From the NCBI RefSeq assembly GCF_035046505.1, contig NC_089822.1, positions 87,155,659 to 87,219,658 on the forward strand: 64,000 bases of DNA, in the 5' to 3' direction. Numbering within the stretch: position 1 is the first letter of the stretch; each line of letters opens with the position of its first letter. Position numbers and translations under genes: made by a program. The notes below the pieces were generated by a model, which saw only the letters and a program-made list of their open reading frames with translations, was not told the DNA's origin and made no database searches. This DNA is from Tiliqua scincoides. Lineage: Eukaryota; Chordata; Lepidosauria; Squamata; Scincidae. This document shows, in pieces, positions 1 to 10,574 of the stretch.

Positions 1-360
1 TTTGCAATTCACCCAGCAGATCAGCTCAATAATGAACTAGCCAAAATGTCATGGACACAAATATAGATTCCCATTATATTTTTCAGTGGGTCACAGTGTG
101 ACACAGGATATTAAGCACACTTGCAAAGACCTTATTGAACACAATGGGACCGCCAAGAAAAATTCATAAGTCTGGACTTCAAATTTTACAAGGAAAATCT
201 GAGCCTCTAAGCTTTGTACACAAATATATTTACATGTTGCTGAGAAGCATATTGCATATTCATGAGGGAGTCATGCATTAGACCAGACATTCTAAGCAGG
301 AGACTGTTTTATGTAACTGCTCCATACTGATGCAATTTATTAACACTGCAGTAGTTTTTC
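1..360. other. Unannotated flank
   Basis: AT-rich intergenic DNA beyond the 3' end of TOPORS. I see no exon, RNA gene or repeat boundary in it. Confidence 0.5.
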
Positions 361-935
361 ATGGTGCAGGTTATCCAGATTAAGCATCCGCAGATCTGGT
401 TCAACAATCCCCTGGACCTGGTGTTGAGCCAGACTCTACTCTACCTCAGCCCTCTGAAAGGGGACTGGAGCTGTGGTCCGGTTCCCTCCAAAGGGCCTTC
501 TGAAGCCCAGAGGGGCAGCGTGTGCCTGCTGTCGCTCCAGGCTTCAGAATAGTCCAGAGAGGTGAAAAAACGCTACTTCTGGTTTCCCATGGGAAACCAA
601 AAGTGACACTTTTATTCCAGATAGGGCGTTCTGGGGCCTAGGGAAGCTTTCCATGGGCTTCCCCTGGTCTTAGAATGCCTTAAAAGGTGAAAAAGTCTTT
701 CCCTTGGAAAATGGGAAATGGTGATTTTATTGCCTCTCCAGGCTATTCTGAAGCCTGGAGAGGCAGTGGGCAGATGCGCACTGCCTCTCTGGACTTAAGA
801 AAGCCCTCCAGAGGGGATCAGAGTACAGCTCCAGTCCCCTCCAGAGGGGTCAATGGGGCAAATTTTGGGGATTTCAAGTATCCACAAAATCTGGTATCAG
901 CGGGGATCTGAGAATGGCTCCCCCGTGGATACAGG
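361..935. repeat. Unclassified GC-moderate repeat with internal duplications
   Basis: The motifs CCTCCAGAGGGG, GCCTGGAGAGGCAG and GATCTG-type phrases recur within the stretch. The tail (TATCCACAAAATCTGGTATC then CCCCGTGGATAC) resembles a common reptile interspersed repeat. Short ORFs through it show no protein similarity I recognise. Confidence 0.45.
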
Positions 936-949
936 GGCCCCAACTAGGG

Positions 950-1080
950 GAGGGCACCAGGATGAGGTCTCTTGTTATCTGGTGTGCTCCCTGGGGCATT
1001 TGGTGGGCCGCTGTGAGATACAGGTAGCTGGACTAGATGGGCCTATGGCCTGATCCAGTGGGGCTGTTCTTATGTTCTTA
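950..1080 (+). mobile_element. CR1 LINE 3' end
   Basis: This is the CR1 3' UTR segment (CTTGTTATCTGGTGTGCTCC, then GGCCTGATCCAGTGGGGCT) and ends in the short TTCTTATGTTCTTA tail. The same sequence occurs at 17.2 kb and, reversed, at 8.5 and 18.8 kb. Confidence 0.8.
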
Positions 1081-1489
1081 ACTGTTATATACCAGAAGAG
1101 TCAAACAAAAGGCACACAGGTCAGATATAGTCCACAGAAGGTCTTTATCTGGCCAATGTGATAACTGGGCTATTCCAGCACCACCATCAGCTTCTCTCAG
1201 CTGCTGAGCTGTGAAGCAACACCAATGAAAGGATGGCTTGTGTGATAATTGAGCTCTCCTATCTTGAAAATATTATCAATATTTGCAAATGTTGTTTTCT
1301 GTCATTTGTAGTTAATAAGTACTTATTTCTGGCCACCACCTGCTTAATGTCATCACTTCCAGCCTTTAGCAGGCATCATGAATGCTATTTGGCCTGCTAT
1401 ATGAAATGAGTTTCACACCCCTGGTATATACTATAAAGATATCACTGTGGGAGATATGCATAACCATGTTACATAACCGTGGGCAGGAA

Positions 1490-1912
1490 CTCTGGTCTAG
1501 AGGGTAGAGCCTCCGTTAGCCTGAAGATAACATCAGAAGGTTGCCAGTTCAAGGACACTGGCAGCTCCCTGAAGGGCTGAGAATGGCAAGACCTTGAAGC
1601 AGCTGACAAGCCGAGTGATTCCACCTGCTCTTGGTGTGAGCAAGAAGCGTCTTGGCTGCCCTCCATGTGACAGATGGAGCTGCTTGTCAGCCTGCCTGGG
1701 AGAACTGGAGGCCAGAAGTGAGACCAAACCAGGAAGATCCATTCTAAATGTTGTTGGTTCTTGAAAGAGAGAACCTCTATGATTGTAAAAATCCCCTGGA
1801 GGGGTTTAGAAATGCCTGCCTATGTAAACCGCCTTGAATAAAGTCAGAGGAGTAATCAGATGACCAGAAAGGTGGTATATAAATACCGAGTTATTATTAT
1901 TATTACTCATAG
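1490..1912 (+). mobile_element. tRNA-derived SINE with L2-like tail
   Basis: The head looks tRNA-like, with an A-box-like GGTCTAGAGGGTAGAGCC and a B-box-like GGTTGCCAGTTCAAGG. The 3' end AAACCGCCTTGAA, then GGTGGTATATAAATACCG, then (TTA)n is the tail shared by MIR-like SINEs and L2 LINEs. The element runs on the plus strand and ends in a TTATTATTATTATTA microsatellite. Confidence 0.75.
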
Positions 1913-2487
1913 GGAGGCTACAGTGAATATTTTAGGGACTAACATCCTGTTTCCAACAGAAGTTTCCCCCTTCCACCCTGCCTTGCTTCCTGCCCCCAAA
2001 GGCTGGCCGCCTGGCAAAGTACTCACTAGGAAATGACTATTTGATAGCCCCCTGCTATCAAGGGATCATCCTTCTACATAACCTGCAGATCCAACCCCTC
2101 AGGTTCTGTTGGCTGTTTTTCCATTAGTGCAATCCTAAGATTGCGCTGAGCCAGTGATGGCCCCCTAACCCCGCTCCTAACCCAGGCAACCTTACACAGG
2201 CTGCTTGGATCTGTACCTGCTAAATAGCTGGCACAGTTCCGAGTAGCCCCATAGGACAGGCTAGGGTGTTACACAGTGTCAGGGGAAAAATATTACCCCA
2301 AGGTGATCTCCAGCACAGATTAAGAGTTCAGGTCATGCAGCCTGGCTGTTCCAGCACAGGTTAGGAGTGGGCTGCAAGTGTGATGAAATTGTTCTTAGAA
2401 GCACTCAGCATGCAGTCACAAACTGGAAAAAGTGTTGTGTATGTAAAGCAAAGACCAAATCTGAATTTAACACATTTCAAAAAAGAC

Positions 2488-2493
2488 TTTATT
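2488..2493 (-). terminator. TOPORS: Likely TOPORS polyadenylation signal
   Basis: AATAAA on the minus strand, about 520 bp past the TOPORS stop. It gives a 3' UTR of roughly 540 bases ending near 2465. There is no better hexamer between here and the stop codon. Confidence 0.6.
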
Positions 2494-2520
2494 GAAATTC
2501 TTGTGAAATGCATGTCCATA

Positions 2521-2588
2521 TCTGCCCAGTCCACAGGTTCACACATTCGATCCCTGTTGCGTATATGCAACATTGGACAGAAATGGCT
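2521..2588 (-). repeat. 68-bp dispersed element in the TOPORS 3' UTR
   Basis: Read on the minus strand it is about 85% identical (58 of 68 positions by eye) to 10458-10525 on the plus strand. The core is a near-palindrome around GTTGCATATACGCAAC. It lies inside the predicted TOPORS 3' UTR, 30-100 bases from the polyA signal. Confidence 0.7.
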
Positions 2589-3009
2589 TAAATGGGAGTC
2601 TGACTCAATATTTTTATAGCAGTCATGGAGTCTTATTGGCATCGAAAAAAGTAAAATATACAGCTAAGAGATATTGCAAAATTAATGGATTTCTTTTCTC
2701 AAAGTAACCAATCAAATTTTTTTTCTAGTTTTAGATTTAAAACACAATGAAATATCAGAAGTACATTACAGGGGGAAAATAAGGTGTGGTTCGGTGATAT
2801 GGAAACATTTTACATATACAGTCTAAAGAAAAGGAAATAACAGGTACCAGCAATATTCTGTTTTTCCATGGGCTTTGCAAAAATGACATAGTTCGCATAG
2901 AAGTAATCCCATAAGACTTGCATAAAAAGCACAAGAAAGGGTTTTTGCTTCTAAAAAAAAATCTACCCAAATTTGTTTTCCTCCATCATTTAAAAACAAT
3001 TGCAAAAAG

Positions 3010-6000
3010 TTACACTTTGTGTTCTGGTGAATTTTCAAGAAGTGTCTTTGGCACCCGTAACATTAAAGATGCTCTGACAGCTGGAAACTGGTTGCATAAC
3101 TCTGGTTCTAAGCTGCTACTTGGATTTCCTGCAACAAATGAAATATCACTGTCTGATACAGTAGATGCATGTTCATTGGCTGTTCCCTGCAGCTGCAGAA
3201 TGCCATTCAGAGTCTCATCCACATCCTCCCTAGTAGTGGTAACACTGCAGTCCTCGTCAATATTGTCCATCTTATCAGTTCTGTCATAACTGCTGTCCTT
3301 GTCTATATTTTCTGTCTTATCAGTTCTGTCATTACTGCAGTCATCATCAATATTTTCTGTTTCATCTATTTTGTCATAACTACAGTCCCTGGATTCTATG
3401 GGGGATGAAGGCGATTCAGTTTCTCTTTCGTTTTGCTGAACTGTGGAATGCCAAGAAATGTTACTATCACACTCAGTGTTGTTCTGGGTTTCAATGTCTT
3501 TATCGCTATCACTGTCAATTGTAATTACAACAGGAGAGGAAAACGGAGAGTAGCCAATATGGCTTTTATGCAATTTCTTCTCTGTTTTCCTTTTCTTTTT
3601 ATGGCATCTTGATGAGTTTGTGGTTTTTCCTTCATAAATAATCTCCACACTTGGGCTCCTTGATCTTTTCTTTCTTTTTTTGTGTGGGATCTCTGCTTCT
3701 GGTTGTCTCTCTAAAAAGCTGGTTGTCTTTTTGTTTGAGTCCATACATTTCGGCAAAGATTTTTGAAGCGTCCACTCTTTCTTTGTAGAAGAGGTTTCTT
3801 CATTTCCTCTGTGCACACTCTCCAAATGACGAGTCTTATACTTCCTTTTCCCACTAGGCTTTTCAGATCGCATTCTATCAGACCCTCTAGGAGGAGACCT
3901 AGATCTGCTGCTGGACCAGCTTCTTGATCTGTGTCTTTCATCATAATAACACCTGTTGTCACTATGACCTCTTTGATTTCGACTATTTGTCCGTTCAGAA
4001 AAGGTCTCTATTCCATAGTCTGGTCTAGTGGATTGCCTTGAATAGCGAGCTCTGGTCTGAGTCCACCTCCTGTACGATGATTCATAACTACCTCGGGCTG
4101 TATTCCTACTGTAAATAGTGTATTCCCATCTGTACTTGCTTTGGTAATCGTCCCTTGAGTAATAGTCACTGTGTTTGCTCTCTGATCTCCTTCTGCTATA
4201 GTCATTGCTGCGGGATCTTGATCTGCTCGGATCTCTAGACACAACACTCTCACTGCTTAGAGGCAGATCTTGGCCTTTTCTAGACAGGCTCTTGTCTCTG
4301 GTTCTTGATCTCTTTTTGTTCCGTTTGTGCTTATGTCTGCTGCCATCTCTTTTCTTTTTTTGTATTTCCATGCTATGATGCTTTCTCTTACTTTTTAGGC
4401 CATGGCGCTCTCTGCTGTGAGAATGGTGGGCATAAGGATCAGATTTTCTTTTTCTGGATACTCTATAGTCATAATCATCCCCTCTTTTTGCGGGCGAACT
4501 CTGTAACAAAGTCTGGTTATCGTATTCCTGTGTTCTAGCTTTTTTTCTTTCACTTCTCTTGGATTTTATCTTATTTGAGAGTAGCTCGTTGGTCTTAAAA
4601 CTGGATACATCATCCCTTGATCCTACAGAGAATGGGGAGGAGTATCCACTAAGATCAGTATCACTACAACTAAGACACTGGATGGGCTGTACTTTCTTGA
4701 CATCTTCAGTTGTTCCCCCTTCAACTGATTCCTCAGAGTCTGAAGACAGCTGAACAAGTTCAGGTGTTCTCTCTGCTAGTGGTTTCACATAGCCAACAAT
4801 AACACAGTTGTCAGAGGAATCACCACTGTCACCATTTGTCTCCACACTACCCTGTAACTGCCTTTGTAACCCAGCTAAGACTGTATTTGCAGAAGTCTCT
4901 TCATCAGAGCTTTCTGAAGAGTCCAAAGCAGCAGAAACAGGAGCATGAACCTGGTCTGAGCTGGAGTAAGATGGGCCTGGTGTTTCATCATCCCAAAGCG
5001 CTTGACCAATCCCAGTTGAGAAGGCATTGTGTTCTGATTCCGCCTCATCTGGAGAGATTGTAATAATGGAGGACTCAGAGCGACTTCCTTCCTCATATGA
5101 TGGAGCAGGACAATCATAGTTTGCATGCTGGTCATATGCCTCTAAGTTAAAAGGACATCTGGCAAAGCTAATAAACTCGTGTAAAAAGTGTTCTGTGCGA
5201 TGAAGTAAGAAAGGTTTTAAATCTTCGGAAAATGCCTGGCTCTCCAGATCATATCTAGTCACATTACTCATGATGATATGCTGTACAATATTGACAAGTG
5301 ACCCATGAGCACCAAACAAAACTGTAAGCTCACGCTTAAGCCATGGAACTAGTCTGTGAAGGCAGGCAGGATTCCGGCGAAAAAATTCAGCCGATATGTC
5401 TCTATAACGCCCTCCATCTTCAATGCTTCGAACACGGCTACCAGAGCGATACAGAGCTCTTCGGAAGTTAATGATCTCCTGTTCTTGAATCTGTCGCATA
5501 GATCTGCCCTCCAAGCTAGCCTGTCGCCTTGACGCAAGACGTCTAATCATTTGGTGCATTTCAGCGTCTCTATGCCTTGCTGGTTGACTTGACAACCCCT
5601 CGAACAGTATTCCATTATCTGGAGGAGACACAGTTCTTCTAGAGGATGAAGTTCTTCGGGGACAAGTAGATGTGCGACTTTCCCTCGTTAATGTAGTCCG
5701 GTAGCGGAATCGCCTCCCACCAGGATTCGCAAAAGATTCCGTTTCTGACGATCTAATGTTGTACACCTGGAAGTCATCTTTAGACCTCATGCTGTGCCGT
5801 ATTGAATGAAATGGCTGTTTGCAGAGTGGGCATTCTGCTTTGTTTTTGGACCATTCCTGCACGCACCGGAAGCAGAATCTATGACCACAACGATCCAAGG
5901 ATGCCACATTTTCAAACCTGTCCAAACAAATTGGACATTTAGAATCGGGAGACGCATCCACAGGCAGGGTCTGATGAGACCTGTTTCGGGGCGATAAGCT

Positions 6001-9000
6001 GTCCGCTGTGAAGTCATCTGGTGATGCCATATTCTGTAAAGACAGAGAACATTAATGTACATGTGACTTAACACCTGCTGATCAAGACTAGTGCTAAGCT
6101 AGCTCTTCTGTAGAGTATCAGCTGATTCATTGGGAGAAATGAGCACATTTTTAACTGACTGAGGGCCAAATCCTATCCAACTTTCCAGTACTGATGCAGC
6201 TGTGCCAACAGAGCGTGTGCTGCATTGGGGGGGGCAATCACAGAGGTCTCCTCAAGGTAAGGGAACGTTTGCTCTTACCTTGGGGCTGCACTGCCAAATT
6301 GGATAGGATTGGATCCTCTAGTTGCATACTCCATTCTGAACTCCATTATTCCTCCTCCTGCCTTCCCCCCTCCCAATCACTGTAAATGTAGACAATTGCA
6401 GGATATTCTTTTAAGATATACAACTGTTAAAATGTCAGTTCTAAGGAGGGCTGCCTTGGTAATCAGTCCCACTGAAATAACAGAAAAGCAGTATATAAAT
6501 ACTGTTAATAACTTCTGAACAACAATGTTAAGCTCTCAGGTCTCAGGACTGAACATGATAGCAATTGTTATATAAACTTACTTGGGAGTAAGTCCTCTTG
6601 AGTGCTTGCATAAACATAAAACAAAACTGCAAGTGGTCTTTCAGATTTCAATCAGGCAAACAAAAATCTGTAGCTTTATTATCCTATAGGGCATTTGCAG
6701 TTGGTCTCTTATTTTGCAGAGTAAATTCACATACATATATGTGGACTACTACTAGCAAATGTAATGTATTTCTTCCTTTTAAATACCTAGGAAATTATCT
6801 TCCCTACTGTAGCAATCCAGTGTAACTTGAATGCTACGTGCAATGTAGCTGTGGAAAGGGTATGAAACCTACCAGAATGAAAACCAGTTAAATTCTTGCC
6901 CATTACTACATTTACTTTATTTCACTAACCCAGAGTCAAAGTGCTTTGCTTTGAATTCATGAGTGTGTTACATGAGTGTATGCTATATTCACCTGAACAT
7001 TTATGTACAGTGTATCCCTACTTGTTAGAACTCAGGATGTTTTTCTTACTCCCAAGTATGGGAGGCAGCTTCTTAGACTTCCAACTTTCATCCAAGTGTA
7101 CCAGCATTTAATGCTCAAGTCAGATACAAGTCAGGTCTAAGAAGCAGTCCCAAGGAAGTGAGAAGCAAGGAACTCCTGAGCACCAAGAAAAACAAATCTG
7201 GGGTTCAGAAAATATGAAGGATGCAAGTGCCTTAAGTTTAGTCAGTCTTTTTTCAGATGCAGTGGTTCCCAAACTTTTTTTGACTGGAGACTCCTTTGAT
7301 TTAATGCGCCATTAGTTGCAGCTCCCCATTAGGGCTACAGTCTTATACACTGTACAGGGAGACAGGTTTTTCACAAGGATTTCATGGCTCCCCAGGGAGC
7401 CACAGCTCAGAGTTTGGGAACCACTGGCAAGACATCTGGGGACTGAAATCAGGTCTGAGAAGACATATCATGAAGCATACATCCTCTGATGTTGATTTCT
7501 CATCCAAATTCCCCCATATACTGCAAAGAGAACAAGGTAAATACAACCCCCCCATACTATATGGGCCAGGTCTAGTATTAAACAAGCAAATTCATATGTT
7601 GGAGGGTTTCCAATTAGATATCCCACATTTCCTCATGTGTCTCCAGTTTGTTGTCTCCAACAGCAAACTGATGGCTACCTGTCCCCCATTAACAGAGCAG
7701 AAAGAAAGCATAAAACTTCAGAAACAGCTGAAAGCTGTAAGTGACAAAAGCAAGAGGATATGAAACCACTGGCAAAAGGGAAGAGACCCCAACCCCATTT
7801 TATTGCTCAAATTGGGAAGGCAAACAAACTGTCCTCCCCACTACCATTTTCCTACCCTCAATGAAGTTGAGACCACAGATGCCCTCGCAGACCTGTCGCC
7901 ATTATTATCACCATCCACAGCTCAGATCAACCCCCAATGTTAAAGTAGGGTATGTGTTGATACAAATAATGATTTGGTCATCCTTTGGCTTTTGAACTGT
8001 AGTCTTAAGTGAACCAGCACAGTGACCTACAATTGTCACACCTAATGCAGATGGACTTTTGGCTCGATTCAACAAGACAGCCTTAGCAATCATGTCTTTG
8101 AGTCTGTGCAAAGTGTCATTCTGCTCACCACAACCAAATCTTTCCATCAGCAATTTTCAACCAGCTTGCCACAGCACATTGTGGTATGTCAAGAAGGTGT
8201 GGGAATGCCATTGATGAATAGGGCCATTGGTAGGTGCAAGTCCCCCACCAGCAGCATGATGCGTCTTGTCAATTGTCTGATGGTGGGCCTTGACAATTTT
8301 AGCACTGTATCAGTGTGCCACCAAATGAAAAAGGTTGAAAAGATTTAGATCTAAAGCTTGTTGCTTTCAAGGCAGGGAGGAGGTGGTAAGCAATACCTGT
8401 TCCAAGCCAGAGGGCATGGTTTTGAGAGAGATTTGAGCCCAAAATCTTTTCTTTGTAGGAACCTGCTCACTCCATATCATATTTTTCAAACACAGGGCGC
8501 ATCTGTTTCATAAGAACGTAAGAGCCCTGCTGGACCAGGCCAAAGGCCTGTCTAGTCCAGATTCCTGTACCTCACAGTGGCCCACCAGATGTGCCAGAGA
8601 ACACACAAGTCAACAAGAGACCTGCATCCTGGTGCCCTCCCTTGCATCTGGCCTTCTGAGGTAGCCTACTTCTAAAACCAGGAGGCTGCACATGCCAATC
8701 ACGGCTTGTAACCTGTGATGGACTTTTCCTCCAGAAATTTGTCCAGTCCCCTTTTAAAGGCATCCAGGCCAGATGCCATCACCACATCCTGTGGCAAGGA
8801 GTGCCACAGACTAATCACACACTGGGTAAAGAAATATTTCCTTTTGTCTGTCCTAACTCCCCCTACACCCAATTTGAGTGATTGTCCCCTGGTTCTGGTG
8901 TTGTGTGAGAGGGAAAAGAACACACACACACCCCTTCAAAACACATATTTGGGTGTGTGCCTGTGTTGAAAGGGAAAAGAAAGTCCCACACACACAAAAC

Positions 9001-9901
9001 ACAAGAGTGTGTGTTGTGTTTTATGTGTGAGGGAAAGTTCTTTTCCCCCTCAAACAACACACACACGTTTTGTGTGGAGAGAAAGTTCTTTTCTCTTTTC
9101 CACACATGTGTGTGTTGTGTGAAAGGGAACAGAATTTCCCACACACACACACACACACACACACAACACGAGTGTATTGTGTGAGAAGGACAAGAACTTG
9201 CCCCACATACAAAACACGTGTGTGTTGTGTATGGGGGAAGTTCTTTTCCCTCTCACACAACATACACACATTTTTGTGTGTGAGGGGGAAGTTCTTCCCC
9301 CCCCTCTCTCTCACACACACACATGTGTGTGTGTTGTGTGAAAGGAATCAGAATTTCCCCTACACACAAGACATATGTGTGTTGTGCGAGAGGGAAAAGA
9401 ACTTGCCCCACATACAAAACAGGTGTGCTGTGTATGGGGGAAGTTCTCCTTCTCACACAACACACACGCTCTGTGTGGAGGGGAAGTTCTTTTCCCTCTG
9501 ACACGTGTGTGTGTGTTGTGCGAAAGGAAATAAACACGTGTGTGTGCCAGCGGCACCGGGCCAGCCCAGCCCAGCCCACACACCAGGATGCTGGAGCAGA
9601 GGAGGGCTGCGAAGAGCGAACGGAGGAGCAGGTGGACAAAGAGGACGAGGAGCCAGGCGCAGGCAGTGCGCGAACAGGGCCTCGCGCCCCCTCCCCGAGC
9701 AGCGCCCGCGGCAGACTGCAGGTGCGAGGGCGGGACCTGTCGCGACGGCTGCCAGGGGACGAATGCCCGGCAGCGTGCCACGGACGTTGCTCCGGCGCGC
9801 GCGCGCATACACGAAGACCAACGGCTCACCTGCTTCGAACGCTGGCGCCGGCGACCACTGGCGCCGGCCGCCCGGCTGCGCAGCTCCCGCGGGTCACACA
9901 T
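3010..9901 (-). CDS. TOPORS: TOPORS, RING-type E3 ubiquitin/SUMO ligase (two coding exons)
   Basis: Coding exons are complement(9830..9901) and complement(3010..6033). Exon 1 ends at a strong CAG|GTGAGC donor, exon 2 follows a pyrimidine-rich CAG acceptor, and the join is in phase 0, giving about 1,031 residues against 1,045 in human TOPORS. Counting from the exon-2 Met at 6030, a C3HC4 RING lies at about residues 32-71 (CPICLDRF, then HRFCFRCVQEW, then CPLCKQPF). A highly conserved block (RDISAEFFRRNPACLHRLVP) sits near 210-275. SUMO-interaction-like motifs are CVIVGYV (about 405) and VVITIDSDSD (about 832). A long Ser/Arg- and Lys-rich nuclear segment lies between the two motifs. The family is nuclear, binds p53 and topoisomerase I, and ligates both ubiquitin and SUMO. 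The C-terminal part carries a three-copy 15-residue repeat. The exon-2 Met at 6030 could be an alternative start; an in-frame ATG at 10099 is upstream but sits in the CRE and is probably outside the transcript. Confidence 0.95.
3250..3384 (-). repeat. TOPORS: Three-copy 45-bp coding repeat in TOPORS
   Basis: Three consecutive 45-bp units (3250-3294, 3295-3339, 3340-3384) encode 15-residue acidic repeats related to DRTDKTENIDKD. They keep frame and lie near the C terminus. I recall no such repeat in human TOPORS, so it is probably a lineage-specific expansion. Confidence 0.85.
6163..6316. mobile_element. Harbinger-like MITE (GGCCCAATCCTATCCAA family)
   Basis: The terminal inverted repeats GGCCAAATCCTATCCAA and TTGGATAGGATT enclose a core with GGGAACGTTTGCTCTTACCT. 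At least seven relatives lie elsewhere in the window. It sits in TOPORS intron 1. Confidence 0.65.
7260..7426. mobile_element. hAT-type MITE, 167 bp
   Basis: Perfect 16-bp terminal inverted repeats CAGTGGTTCCCAAACT / AGTTTGGGAACCACTG, as in hAT (Charlie/Buster) non-autonomous elements. No clear target duplication was found. It lies in TOPORS intron 1. Confidence 0.75.
8148..8347. mobile_element. hAT-type MITE (TTTTCAACC family)
   Basis: It begins CAGCAATTTTCAACC and ends near GGTTGAAAAGA. The interior matches the elements at 40,808 and 42,961 (GTGTGCC..TTGACAATTTTAG). The ends are eroded. Confidence 0.6.
8511..8912 (-). mobile_element. CR1 LINE 3' end with reverse-transcriptase C terminus
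   Basis: The minus strand encodes the CR1 RT end (LSHNTRTRG, then [20 protein letters not shown], then [20 protein letters not shown]) followed by the CR1 3' UTR and tail. It is 5'-truncated exactly where the neighbouring minisatellite begins. It is in TOPORS intron 1, same orientation as the gene. Confidence 0.85.
8899..9545. repeat. CR1-derived minisatellite, TOPORS intron 1
   Basis: About 12-13 units of 45-60 bp alternate GTTGTGTGAGAGGGAA(AA)GAAC with CACACACA runs. The unit phrase is the first CR1 bases of the adjacent element (coding for LFPLSHNT). A four-unit higher-order period of about 219 bp is visible (9112 onward versus 9331 onward). The array ends about 285 bp from the TOPORS exon-1 donor. 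Confidence 0.85.
9830..9901 (-). CDS. TOPORS: TOPORS coding exon 1
   Basis: This is a 24-codon exon, Arg-rich (it begins MCDPRELRSRAAG), that runs from an ATG at 9901 to a consensus GTGAGC donor. It lies in a CpG-rich block about 190 bp below a CRE. It joins in phase 0 to AAT-ATG of exon 2, the same architecture as human TOPORS, whose exon 1 encodes a longer basic leader ending just before an MAS motif. I chose this ATG because it is the first in frame downstream of the likely start region. The leader sequence itself is not conserved, so the exon rests on splice signals, phase and position. Confidence 0.7.
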
Positions 9902-10130
9902 CTGGCACCGCCACAGCCCGGGCGAGCTCAGGAACAACCTCGGCAGCAGCTCCGCCGCCCTGCCCCGGCACAACCGGATGTGCCGCTGACGGCCGCGAAG
10001 GGCTTTCCGGATTAAGAGACCACCCCTCGGCCGGAGAAATGAATAAACAAAAGGCGGGCCGCCATTGGTCAGGGCACCTCCTCCGCCCCCTGACGTCATA
10101 GGGGGCGGTACTTGGTGACGTTGCTCTGGA
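9902..10130 (-). promoter_or_regulatory. TOPORS: TOPORS promoter / CpG island core
   Basis: GC-rich, CpG-rich DNA with a perfect CRE (TGACGTCA, 10091-10098) flanked by GC boxes on both sides. An inverted CCAAT box (ATTGG, about 10062) and an ETS-like CCGGAAAG site (about 10003-10010, minus) lie closer to exon 1. The order CRE, CCAAT, ETS reading toward 9901 fits a minus-strand start between about 9,950 and 10,060. The CpG-rich zone extends through exon 1 to about 9,545. Confidence 0.6.
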
Positions 10131-10175
10131 AAGGGACTGTCTTGCCCCTCCCCTTGCTGCCTCCGTCAGGGTGGA

Positions 10176-10262
10176 GGTTGCAATCCTATCCCCGCTTTCC
10201 TGGCAGTAAGCCCCCATTGACTCTAATGGGACTTACTTCTTAGTAGACATGCATAAGAGTGG
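10176..10262. mobile_element. Short palindromic element (GCAATCCTA family)
   Basis: It begins GCAATCCTATCC, continues CAGTAAGCCCCCATTGA and AATGGGACTTACTTCTTAGT, and ends near CATGCATAAGA. The arms are mutually complementary. It sits between the TOPORS and SMIM27 promoters. Relatives lie at 20.1, 21.9, 43.7, 53.8, 58.7 and 59.7 kb. Confidence 0.6.
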
Positions 10263-10457
10263 GGTCTAAATCTGCCTGCCTGCTGCTTATGCAGGGTAAC
10301 CAGATGCAATGGAGGACAATGAACTCCTGCTGAGTTCATTGGGGCTCGCTCTTAAAAAAAAAAAAAAAGGCTGCGTTGTATCACAATGACGGGGTCCCTC
10401 TGGGACACAGTACCATGTACTCCACTTCTGAGTAAGCATGCACAGGATGAGATTAAA

Positions 10458-10525
10458 AGCCAGTTCTGCTCAACGTTGCATATATGCAACAGGGATCAAA
10501 TGTGCACACCTGTGGGCTGGGCAGA
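10458..10525 (+). repeat. 68-bp dispersed element near the SMIM27 promoter
   Basis: Plus-strand partner of 2521-2588. Here the core is a perfect 16-bp palindrome, GTTGCATATATGCAAC, followed by AGGGATCAAATGTG. Confidence 0.7.
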
Positions 10526-10574
10526 AATAAAGGCCTGTCACTGAATGGGATAGGTGGGGGGGGTGGCTAGTTCC

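Noticed and set aside
1490-1570. A true tRNA gene at the SINE head
   Set aside because: Only A- and B-box-like phrases are present; the cloverleaf arms do not pair and the element continues as a SINE.
1533-1742. Antisense open frames at 1.5-1.7 kb
   Set aside because: They lie inside the tRNA-derived SINE.
8899-9545. CRISPR-like array
   Set aside because: The repeats have no constant unit with unique spacers and the DNA is vertebrate; it is a minisatellite.
8863-9639. Cys/His-rich open frames on both strands in the minisatellite
   Set aside because: All frames are open because the array lacks TA-containing words; the C-x2-C and H-x3-H spacing comes from the repeat period.
9505-10101. Plus-strand open frames of 150-230 codons in the CpG block
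   Set aside because: They arise from GC-rich, stop-poor sequence opposite TOPORS exon 1 and its promoter and show low-complexity Ala/Pro/Arg composition with no family resemblance.
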